NCBI GenBank assembly: GCA_020284085.1
Contig: JACEVL010000054.1
Coordinates: 329,001-393,000, forward strand
DNA: 64,000 bases
Direction of reading: 5' to 3'
From: Aporrectodea caliginosa
Lineage: Eukaryota > Annelida > Clitellata > Crassiclitellata > Lumbricidae
Positions 55,493 through 64,000 of the stretch are shown one piece after another. The first letter of the stretch is position 1. Each line of letters opens with the position of its first letter. The notes below the pieces were generated by a model. That model was not told where the DNA came from and did no database searches. It was given only the letters and a program-made list of their open reading frames with translations. A program made the position numbers and the translations under genes.

Positions 55493-56915
55493 GTGATGTT
55501 GGGAGATTTTAATATTGATTTCTTGTCAGCAGATAGTCACCAATTAACTAATGACTTTCTCAATGCCATGATAGCTCTACATCTTTTACCATTGATCTTA
55601 AAACCGACTAGAATTACTCCAACCTCAAGTACTCTAATTGACAGCATCTTTACTAACGCTGTTGACAGGATTATAGATTCTATTATAATTATGACTGCTA
55701 TCTCTTACCATTTGCCAATTATTTCTTGGTTAATAAATTCACCTGTTATTTATCGATCCCGTAATAAAACAAAATTAACTAGAACAATAACAAATGAAAC
55801 CTTATTAACATTCAAGGATAGGCCTATGCTTAGCCAAACTGACTGGACTCCCATTAAACAGTTGTGCTTGGCAAATGAGACAAATTTGACCTATGACTCG
55901 TTTATTAGTTTAATAAAATATAATTATGACCTAGCCTGCCCACTTCATATCAAAAAGACCTCCAAAAAATACTCCTCAAAATCCTTGGATGATAAAGGCT
56001 TATTGAATTCTGTTTAAAAAAGGAAAAACTTTATATTGCATATATAAAGAACCCTACTTTAGATAATAAGAAATTTTTTACTGACTTTCGAAATAAGTAT
56101 AAGAAGATTAGAGATGACATAGAAAAAGCGTAGGCCTACCTTGCGGGTGAATTTCTAAAATATAATAATGACATTAAAAAACCTGGGAGCTTATCAAAAA
56201 ACGATTAAGACGAAGAATATAGACGAAAGTATTAAAGAATTAAGAATAGATAACCAAGTCATTACTGACCCAGCTAATAAATTTAATTCTTACTTCACAG
56301 GACTAGCTCAATCACTATCGATGAAAATTCCAAGTGCTGAGAGATCTTTCCAGTCATACCTATCTCCTCCTTCCTTGAACTCATTGGTAGTACTTCCCAC
56401 TACCCCCAGTGAACTTCTCACCATTAACAAAACCCTTAAAACTTCTTATAGTGCACGACTGGATGATTTGGCACCGCACATTTTCTCTCCTTTGATGGAT
56501 ATACTCGCTAGTCCATTATCTGTTATTATCAATTGCTCACTAGAAAATGGGAAGTTCCTGTGGAAGTTAAATCTGTAAAAGTAGTTCCCACCTTCAAATA
56601 AGGTAGTAAAAACGAAATATCAAAACTATAGACCTATCTCACTTCTGCCATTTTCCCCCAAATTTTTTGAAAGAATAATGTACGATAGGCTCTTCTTATA
56701 CATTAATGATAAGAAGCTCTTATACCCTCTTCAACATGGTTTCCAACCGGGTCATTCGACGTCAATGTCATTACTAGATATACTGTCATATACAGAATAG
56801 AAACTCAAAATCCATGGATAATAATGAATTCGTAATAGGCATATTCTTGGACCTGGCCAAAGCCTTTGACTCTGTAGATCATAATATTCTTATAACTAAA
56901 CTGCAACTGGCTCCA
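55493..56915 (+). pseudogene. CR1/L2-like LINE, endonuclease and RT part, decayed
   Basis: MMLGDFNIDFLSADSHQLTN, KPTRITPTSSTLIDSIFTNA match the endonuclease of the 9362-12058 LINE. NQVITDPANKFNSYFTGLAQ, SARLDDLAPHIFSPLMDILA, then NYRPISLLPFSPKFFER, QHGFQPGHSTSMSLLDILSY and IGIFLDLAKAFDSVDHNILI follow across several frames. Numerous stops. The sequence breaks off at 56915 where foldback element 2 starts. RT motif C (ADD) and the following region are missing, so the insertion was accompanied by loss of LINE sequence. The C-terminus resumes at 58512. Confidence 0.8.
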
Positions 56916-56924
56916 TGACAAAAT

Positions 56925-58515
56925 GTATCAAGACAGAATCAACCAGAAAATATGTACCAGACAAAATGTACCAAGACGAAATATACCAAGACAATAATTA
57001 CCAAGACAATAAGTACCAAGACAATAAGTACCAAGACAATAAGTACCAAGACAATAAGTACTAAGACAAAATGTATGAAGAGAGACAAAATTTACCTGCC
57101 CAAATATAAAATCAGACAATTTAAAAAGCGGTTTCAATGTAAAATCACACAATTCATTGGCCTTTGTAACACATGGGAAATGGACTTAAATGACATTAAT
57201 ATTCAGGACTCGGGCAATATTGGTTTTCAGGTAAGTAATTGCATCGGTACGATCATAAGCATCCACCATCGTGGTAAGGGCTTCGTTGATGCGGATGTAT
57301 TTCTTTCGTTTCTTGGCTGGAGGCTGACCGGTTGCATGTTGTGCCCTCAAAATCATAGTAGTATCATACTTCGATCTGTCATTAAAGATCAAGGAGTAGA
57401 GGTTCCTTATTATCTAGGGGAAGATGCTAGCCTAACTCACAGAGGGAGAGTCTTAACTATAAAATGATAACTAAGTAATGAGTTTCAATTATATATTATA
57501 AAATGAACAGTTATCTTCAATCGAGCATTATCGTTACAATTACTTGCTGTGTGTCAATTATTAGTTACTAAGTTTATCTCTACACCGTTCTTATCTTATT
57601 ATAATGTATTCTCAAATTTAGTCTAGAATCTAAGTATTGTAAGATGAAATGATGAGCGAGTCCCTATACTATGTTTACCAATGATGTTCCAGACTTCCGC
57701 TGATGAATTTGACTGAGCGATGTATTATATACTCTCAACTATTTCTATACTAACTATACGTCGACCAATCCGTGAATACCTGTGAACCAATCCTGTCTTA
57801 GTCTGCTACCTTTGCTATAGCTTAAGGTTTGGCCTGGAAGAGGAACCACCAATGATAATGAGAGTTGGCTTGGTTGAGTACCTGGAAGATTGACGGAAGC
57901 CCATCTATTCTTACCTCTGACTCTTCCCGTAAAGATTGCCTAGGCTAATAACTAACTTATGTATATATGGATGTGCTATGTATAATCTATGTATTTCCTC
58001 CTCATGATAGTAGCGTGTTGTTCTTGTTGTGTGCTGTTGGTGCCTGCACTACAACATCGTCTTTGGTATGTAATCCGGATTGACATGTTCGCTCTTCACA
58101 AACCCAAATCTCTTTGCCGTTTGCCCCATTTCGCTTCTTAGTAAACAAGAATTCACCGAGTACTAACTTTCTATTGCCCTTTTGCGAAACGATAAACGTA
58201 GCCATTTTGTAAGAGTCATGAACGTCAACTGAAGACTACAACACAATATACACAATATAGAGAAGGGATGGACTAAGTAATAAACATCTGTACAACACAG
58301 TCGAGAAGGGATTGTCTTCATAGTCCTACATGCTTGGCCTAGATATGCTGGTACATTATGTCTGGTCTATTTTGTCCTGGTAGTCATTGACGTGGTACTT
58401 GTTGTCGCGGTACATTATGTCTTGGTATACTGTGTCTTGTAGATTTTGACGTGGTACATTTTGTCTGGTACCTTTTGACCTGGTACTTTTCGTCTTGGTA
58501 CATTATGTCTTGCTC
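56925..58515. mobile_element. Foldback element 2 with TACCAAGACAAAATG-repeat arms and a FLYWCH ORF
   Basis: The left arm (56925-57095) is a tandem array of a 15-bp unit, TACCAAGACAATAAG/ACAAAATG, almost perfect at 56995-57065. The right arm (58360-58515) is the inverted, more diverged version (GTCTTGGTACATTATG). Between them are 1.26 kb with a FLYWCH ORF on the minus strand and another possible frame at 57392-57186. No clean target duplication was found. The element sits inside a LINE. Confidence 0.8.
58002..58205 (-). CDS. FLYWCH zinc-finger ORF inside foldback element 2
   Basis: 67 codons: MATFIVSQKGNRKLVLGEFL, FTKKRNGANGKEIWVCEERT, CQSGLHTKDDVVVQAPTAHN, KNN... It matches the FLYWCH order with F4, L14/16, F21, W34, C36, C41 and H59. 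The second His is replaced by Lys61 (HNK instead of HNH), so zinc binding may be weakened. FLYWCH fingers bind DNA and are found in Mutator-like transposases and proteins derived from them. The frame has its own ATG and is undamaged. A second minus frame at 57392-57186 (ATGQPPAKKRKKYIRINEAL, basic patch then helix) could be a further exon. No DDE core is seen. In its position, arms outward and ORF inward, it is cargo of the foldback element. Confidence 0.7.
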   Translation of the reverse strand: MATFIVSQKGNRKLVLGEFLFTKKRNGANGKEIWVCEERTCQSGLHTKDDVVVQAPTAHNKNNTLLS

Positions 58516-58640
58516 CCCATTATCCTTATTTAACCTATTGTAATCTCATCTGGACTGCGACTTATCCATCTCACCTAGCTACACTACAAATCTTACAAAA
58601 AAGCACTTCGTATAATTACTAACTCCTCTTATAATTATTA
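58512..58640 (+). pseudogene. LINE RT C-terminal fragment between foldback element and RTE
   Basis: The frame reads YPYLTYCNLIWTATYPSHLA, TLQILQKKALRIITNSSYN, the conserved C-terminal RT block of CR1/L2-like LINEs. It continues the copy at 55493-56915 and goes on at 59250. Confidence 0.75.
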
Positions 58641-59240
58641 TTACCTTGTGCTGTCAGTTCCTTTCAAACGAACTCTAGCGACCGTCATGATCAAGCCTCT
58701 CCATTTCCTTCTGTCCGCCGTCGCATCTCTTAGTTCTGCCAAATTCATTCCAGTTGTTTCATGTATATCGTCCATCCACTTTTTCCTTGGTCGTCCTTGT
58801 TTTCTCCTTCCCTCTCCATATGCTAACATCATTTCCTTTTCCAATCCATCTGATCGCATGACATGACCAAAGAACCTCAACTTTGCTCTTAGCACTGTTT
58901 GTTGTAGTGTCTCTTCATTCTCAATTCCGATACTCATGCGCACCCAATCGTTGGTCCTTTTCTCCATCCATGATATTCTCTGCATCTTCCTCCATATCCA
59001 CATTTCGCATGCGTTAATCTTTTTCTCATTTTCTTGGTCATTGTCCATGTCTCGCTGCCGTATGTTACTGTTGAAATGATCAGAGCCTTCACCAATCTTT
59101 TTTTCGTGTCTATACTCACATGTTTGTCCTTCCATATTTTTTCCAGACCATTCATTGCAGCTTTTCCTATCGCCACTCTACGATTTATTTCCATATCACA
59201 CTTTCCCTCTTTTTCTATTACTGATCCCAAAAACGTGAAG
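58641..59240 (-). mobile_element. RTE-type LINE C-terminal fragment
   Basis: The minus strand encodes FLGSVIEKEGKCDMEINRRV, LVKALIISTVTYGSETWTM and, after a frame change, EMWIWRKMQRISWMEKRTND, LRAKLRFFGHVMRSDG, GRRKQGRPRKKWMDDIHETT. It is the same protein region as 24029-24838 but a different subfamily. 5'-truncated. Confidence 0.8.
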
Positions 59241-59575
59241 CTAATATAATACCCACACTAAACCACTTTTTATAATCTGAATCTACTAAATATAAATCAA
59301 ATTAAACATGTCCAAATATGCGAATTAATGTATCGATACGAGAAGAAACTTCTTCCATTGTCATTTGTTTCCTTCTTCTTCAACACAGACGATCCAAATC
59401 AAACAGCTAATATAATACCCACACTAAACCACTTTTTATAACAATACTAAATATAAATCAAATTAAACATGTCCAAATATGCGAATTAATGTATCGATAC
59501 GAGAAGAAACTTCTTCCATTGTCATTTGTTTCCTTCTTCATACAACACAGACGATCCAAATCAATAAAGAATACT
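59239..59575 (+). repeat. Tandem duplication of about 168 bp in the LINE
   Basis: 59239-59405 and 59408-59575 are nearly identical, each starting CTAATATAATACCCACACTA and ending ACAGACGATCCAAATCAA. The first copy abuts the RTE insertion. Confidence 0.85.
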
Positions 59576-60003
59576 AGAACTAATGTACGTAAATCCTCTA
59601 TTGGCTATCAAGGACCTCGCATATGGAATAACCTACCGAGTTATATTAAAAATGCTACAGGTTCCCTCAATTTAAAAAACTTACTCGTGCCTATATACAA
59701 AATAACGTATAACTTCCTTGGTCCGGTTCATGAACTGTTGTTTGTTTGTAATTTTTTCTTTATCTAATAACCTATCTCATCGACAAATTATCTTAGAGAA
59801 ACTTGCCACCTACATTCCTAACTAGGGCCCCTTAACATCGGGAGTTTTTCTCCCTTCTAGGTGTGCCTTTTGCTCTGGATTCCTTATATTACTTGTATTA
59901 TTGAGTAATACTTCTGATTATTAGCTAAATGTTAATGTATATTATTTCAACACCTGTTTTATTTGATGATCTGGATCAATAAAAATGATGATTGATTGAT
60001 TGA
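59408..60003 (+). pseudogene. LINE RT C-terminus and 3' end
   Basis: The frame LMYRYEKKLLPLSFVSFFIQ, TNVRKSSIGYQGPRIWNNLP, SLNLKNLLVPIYK ends at 59767, followed by a 3' UTR and a tail AATGATGATTGATTGATTGA at 59982-60003. It is the end of the LINE begun at 55493. Confidence 0.75.
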
Positions 60004-61307
60004 AGTACTATCCAATGGCCAGACGGTCACATCAATTTTGCTTCAAAATCTAGTCCTATTTGCGCAATTTCCCAGCTCTCTCGAGACTAAAACCATATGG
60101 CGAATGTATTGAAATTAATTTGCAAATTTTAGTCCGTTACGATTCGAAGGCAGAACCCCTTCTCAGAATCGCCTAAGCCACTCGAACATCGGAGTTCGTT
60201 ACTGCAATGACGATTTGTAGAATCTATTATTATGATATTAAAACCAAATTTGCATTATTGACTTAACACATCTTCATAGACCAAAAATAGGTGTGCACAC
60301 TTTTATTTCGAACTCAATTATATGAATTATATGATCTGAAGGTCTGTCGCAGTACGTGCAAGGTCAATCAAGCCTAATAATGAATCAATATGACATGCAT
60401 TTATTTAATACCGTCAGTGCAATCGAGAACAACATAACCTGTACACTATATTCACTACTTAGCACCAAACCTCCACTCACATATCCAAAAGGAACAATAT
60501 TATTGCGATGATCACCTAAGAAAATTACCTTTACAACAATTCTGACATTTTAAAGTCGGTAATCAAAGAACTGCATCAAAGAATATCCTAAGCACAAAAT
60601 AAGCACAAGATTGAAAAGAAATGTTTTTTTATCACAGTGTCGTCGTACCTTGACTAATGTGAAATTAAAAGTCCTATTAATTATGTTAATATACTGATTT
60701 TCAACGCTAAATACAACCCATGTATAACTAGAGAGAATTAATTGCATTAGCCCTAGGCCTGAATAGAGCTAACAGCACTGGAAGTTGAAGAAACGCCAAA
60801 AATTATGGCGAGGCAAAACTTATACACACCACTGCAATAACAACAAGGATATTGTCAGTGTGCAACTGTGCATGAACTTGACTGTTGAAATAGAATGAAG
60901 TCCAGTTTAAAACAACAAATGACACTCAGAATTATGTCATAGTAGTTAAGAAGTTTATTCCCTACAAAAAGTGCCACGTTTGCATAAATTGTTGCACACA
61001 GGTTTTACTCATACAGTCACACGCAGTGGACCCACAGCTGGCCCACATTGTGCCACTTGTGACCACACATGGGCCAATGCCAGTTCAACAAACTTGAGTA
61101 GGGCACGACGCCTTTTTGAAGTCTTGTCATTGCAGCCAAATGCAAAATTTAATGAACACGCAAATGCAGTTAAAGATTGTAACATCACCTTCACTTTTCC
61201 AGCTTACTGCATACTGCATAGTATATAGTGAAAGGTTGCATTCACGTTTATACATATTTCTAACAGTTGCACGTATAATATGACGTTATATACAAAATTA
61301 TATATAT
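60004..61307. other. Non-coding stretch
   Basis: No supported gene. An 85-codon open frame at 60971-61228 has no recognisable features. Confidence 0.4.
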
Positions 61308-61861
61308 GTCACGTCGGCCGAGAGAAGGCACCACTTGTCTGCAGTGGCGTAACTAGGACTTTTCGTTTGGGGCTTTAAGCCTTGAACATGGCGAGTACGG
61401 TAGCCCGAGCCCATGTTGGAGCCGGGGGCTTGATTCATTTTAGGGGGCTTCGGAAGTTCGGCTTCGTTTGGGGTGGGGCTTAAGCCCCCAAGCCCAACGC
61501 TAGTTACGTCCCTGCTTGTCGGGAATGGAATTATTATTAGTTTCCAATACTTATACCAACAGAAAATCAGAGTAAAATTTTCAGAACTTTTGCCCCAAAA
61601 TTTATGAACTTTTGAGAGAAAATATAAATATCATTTGGCCGGAAATCACCTATAAATATTGAAACTGTGTCTGCCCGATGCGTAAATACCAGATTTTTAG
61701 CCTGAATGCATCATGTGTAGTAATATAGGTCGCTATGCAGCGATTATTAGCTTCAGATGCAGTAATTAGACTCAAAAATCAATAATCACGGTACACGAAA
61801 ATGTCCATTTTCCGGCTGATCTAGAAAGCGACAAGTGGTCCCTTCTCTCGGCCGACGTCAC
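61308..61861. mobile_element. MITE with 27-bp inverted ends and 5-bp target duplication, host of a nested hAT MITE
   Basis: The element is 61313-61856. Its ends are GTCGGCCGAGAGAAGG(C/G)ACC then ACTTGTC, inverted at the right. GTCAC flanks it at 61308-61312 and 61857-61861. Without the nested insertion it is about 363 bp long. No coding sequence. Confidence 0.8.
61334..61522. mobile_element. Nested hAT-like MITE
   Basis: The element is 61342-61514 with ends CAGTGGCGTAACTAG and, inverted, CAGGGACGTAACTAG. It is flanked by CTTGTCTG and CTTGTCGG (7 of 8 match). It is inserted exactly at the inner edge of the left terminal repeat of the 61313-61856 element. Confidence 0.85.
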
Positions 61862-61978
61862 ATATTATAACAAATGTTAAACTGTGATTTAAATTTACAT
61901 ATGATGCATATAAACTATGTGTATACATGATATAACATACCATAATTGCTACAACTGCTACATAATTATGTAGATCTG

Positions 61979-61980
<2 letters not shown>

Positions 61981-62029
<49 letters not shown>
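61981..62029 (+). repeat. AT microsatellite
   Basis: About 24 AT units. A shorter AT run is at 62464-62483. Confidence 0.95.
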
Positions 62030-62031
<2 letters not shown>

Positions 62032-62109
62032 GGAGGACTAGACATGAAGATATATAGAAAACATCATTAGAAAAAGAAGATTGAAGTGGATGGGGCATGT
62101 TTGTCGTAT

Positions 62110-62290
62110 GGATGATTAATTCAGTTTTCAACTTTCAAGTTTAGTTTTAGTTCTAGTTTTGTACTTTTCAGTTTAGTTTTAGTTACAGTTTTCAGAACTT
62201 TTGAGTTTCAGTTTTAGTTTGAGTTAACTAGAACGTTTCCGTTAACGATAAAGTTACTTTCAGTTTTAGTTAACTTAAATAACACTGCCG
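62110..62290 (+). repeat. TTTAGTT low-complexity tract
   Basis: Degenerate TTTAGTTTTAGTT units ending AGTTAACTTAAATAACACTG, similar to the interior of the MITE at 63169-63718. Confidence 0.6.
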
Positions 62291-62589
62291 GAAACCATCA
62301 GTGACGACTTGAGATACCTGGAGATGTCGCGGGACGAGGCCTAGGAACTGACGATGGACAGCGACGAGTGCAGGAGATGCGTTGCTAGATGTGCAGACCA
62401 GCACTGGAACGACTAAGTACTAAGTATATAATTATGTGCACACATTGTAACTAAATATAATTATTATATATATATATATATATTATAGTTATGGATGTAT
62501 ATCAGAATTTGTATACACAAGTACACAACTGTATCCTTCGTGACATAGATTATACTTCATCTAGGCTGGTAATTTTGTGAGCCAGGATA

Positions 62590-62812
62590 TCCAGGTTACC
62601 CTGAGCAGTTTTCGTATGCATGGTATTGAATCCGTGGCTTGCCTGGAGGACACGGTAGTGGCCTGTATGGAGGACAATGTGACAGCTTGGCGGGTGGTTG
62701 TGTATGTCCGGCTGCAGGCTGACTCTGTAGGGCGTTCATGTACAGCGGATTGTGTGACTTCGGCGTCGGCATGTTGTAGTAGTTCGGCGACTGTGGCACC
62801 GGCTGACCTACA
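62590..62812 (-). CDS. Possible Pro/Gln/Tyr-rich exon, unrecognised
   Basis: After TTTGTAG the minus strand reads GQPVPQSPNYYNMPTPKSHN, PLYMNALQSQPAAGHTQPPA, YRPLPCPPGKPRIQYHAYEN and reaches a possible GTAACC donor. The composition resembles a disordered adaptor or vesicle-protein tail. No family is recognised and no partner exon was found. The same strand has overlapping open frames, so coding status is uncertain. Confidence 0.25.
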
Positions 62813-63087
62813 AACAACAGAGGCAGCAAACACGACTAATTTCACATTACTTAATTAATGAACTGAGAAAAACTAACTCTGAGCACATCCTCTGTCGCTC
62901 ATGTTGCACACAGGTCTGTAAATGTAACGGTTCATTTCTTTGCAAGGAGGTATTGAGAATAAGTAAGCGAGTAAGTAATCTTTCTTGTTGAAAGACTAAC
63001 ACCAACAGTCCAACACTTAACAAACAATAATGCATATGTAGGGGGCGTGTATGACACACACAGGAATTTGAGAGGGATAGATTGAAG

Positions 63088-63168
63088 ACAGAGACAGAGA
63101 CAGAGAGATGGACAGACAGAGATGCAGAGAGAGAGAGAGGGAGACGGTCAGACAAACAGCCAGACAGA
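63088..63168 (+). repeat. ACAG/GAGA microsatellite
   Basis: Imperfect GACAGAGACAGAGAG, GAGAGAGAGAGG and CAGACAGA units. The tract continues after the MITE at 63719-63750. Confidence 0.85.
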
Positions 63169-63726
63169 CAGTGATGGGCAAAAGTTAACTAAAACGTTGC
63201 AAACTATTAGTTCGACTAATGTTTTTTTAGTTAAGGCAGAAGTTTAACGAAAAAATAGTTTAGTTAAAACCAAAGTTTAACTAATATTTTTTAGCTATTT
63301 GCTAGAAAGTTTAACTAAAATCAGCAACTATCTTCCACAATGATTGTCATGAGTAACTGGTTTTATTACTCAAGTCAAGTGAACTGCATTGCATTGCACG
63401 ATGCATCATCGTTTGCATTAGGAACTTTCTTTGTGATTTCTTGTAGAACTGTTACACTAGCACTATTAGTCTAGTACACATTACATAGTTTGAAAATGAA
63501 ATTGTCATTGATGCTGTGCATTATTACAGTTCACGTAACCTCTGTCATTGTGAAAATATTTGCGAAAAAGTTTTTTAAAAAATAAAAGGTTTAACTAAAT
63601 ATTTTTAGTTTAGTCAACTTATTTACAAAATCGGTTGACAACTTTTTGTTTAACTTTTTATTTTAGTTAAAAAATAGTTATAGTTAACTTTAAAATTGTT
63701 AGTTAGTGCCCATCACTGCAGACAGA
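63161..63726. mobile_element. hAT-like MITE with perfect 8-bp duplication
   Basis: The element is 63169-63718. Both ends read CAGTGATGGGCA inward. CAGACAGA flanks it on both sides (63161-63168 and 63719-63726), though it sits in an ACAG microsatellite, which weakens the duplication evidence. The interior is made of TTTAACTAAA-type motifs and has no gene. Confidence 0.75.
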
Positions 63727-63750
63727 CAATGATAGTCAGACAGACAGGCC

Positions 63751-64000
63751 GAGAGTAATGAGGAAAGGCAAAGACTTGTGCTATGCGTAGGCGTTGCAGG
63801 AATGCACTAGCTTGCGTAGAAGATGTAGAGGAATCGTGCCTGTGGTCAGGCCACACCGGCCTGCATATATACAAATATGTAGACCAAGCGACACCGACCG
63901 AAAGAGTACTTAAGTGTAACGGTGAACTGTAAAGTAGCTCAGCGCAATCGGTCGGAATCGCTGTTAGAAGTCGCGAGGCTTGTGATCAATATAAGACATC
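63751..64000. other. Non-coding end of the window
   Basis: Nothing recognised. Confidence 0.4.

Noticed and set aside
56952..57467. 171-codon plus-strand frame with TKTIS repeats
   Set aside because: The first part is only the 15-bp foldback arm read through (15 is a multiple of 3, so it stays open); the remainder has no recognisable domain.
62577..62858. Plus-strand 93-codon Ala/Thr-rich frame
   Set aside because: It is antisense to the Pro/Gln-rich minus frame, and only the minus frame has plausible splice borders; neither is certain.

Overview
This is eukaryotic, intron-containing, AT-rich animal DNA, and repeats dominate it. It holds partial TRIM/NHL-type genes with GT-AG introns, a GH16 beta-1,3-glucan-binding-protein exon, PHD-EN-RT LINEs, RTE, Gypsy, piggyBac and hAT remnants, and foldback elements. 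That mix points to an invertebrate metazoan, probably marine (echinoderm/hemichordate-like or lophotrochozoan). The species cannot be fixed from the sequence alone.

The resident genes are a dispersed family coding for RING - two B-boxes - coiled coil - NHL-like propeller proteins. All exon junctions I could place between these blocks are phase 1. Copy A (+, 2-4382) has all three blocks but carries a 63-bp insertion in the RING and a frameshift in the propeller. Copy B (+) has a frameshifted coiled-coil exon (15474-15597) and an intact propeller exon (22114-22985). Copy C (+) has a short exon (29052-29156) and an intact propeller exon (30016-30890). Copy D (-, 31995-33309) is an inverted duplicate of C with a truncated propeller. 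Copy F (-) has an intact RING/B-box exon with its start codon (43944-45087) and a coiled-coil exon (39513-39620). Copy E (-, 50542-51411) is a twice-frameshifted propeller, and 54620-54805 holds an NHL relic. F plus D may be one minus-strand gene whose 3' end was lost.

Almost everything else is mobile. 6.9-8.2 kb: decayed uncharacterised family. 8.7-13.7 kb: LINE end, an 898-codon PHD-EN-RT LINE, and a piggyBac pseudogene with a candidate end. 17.5-20.9 kb: LINE fragments, a foldback element, Gypsy gag and a tRNA-like element. 23.6-26.6 kb: LINE interrupted by RTE, itself interrupted by a TIR transposon. 26.6-28.0 kb: hAT scrap and two tiny convergent genes. 35.1-38.6 kb: decayed gene and a foldback element. 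40-47.5 kb: hAT MITE, tandem repeats, and a TA-flanked transposon inside an older repeat. 48-49.2 kb: foldback element. 55.5-60 kb: LINE broken by a foldback element and an RTE fragment. 61-64 kb: nested and single MITEs.

The most interesting system is a set of four foldback elements (18720-19180, 37623-38615, 47981-49236, about 56925-58515). Their inverted ends are built from short tandem repeats, about 15 bp long in three of them and GATCGA-rich in the fourth. One has a perfect 9-bp target duplication, and two carry FLYWCH-like zinc-finger ORFs. This suggests Mutator-like (MULE) mobilisation of foldback elements resembling the sea urchin TU type.
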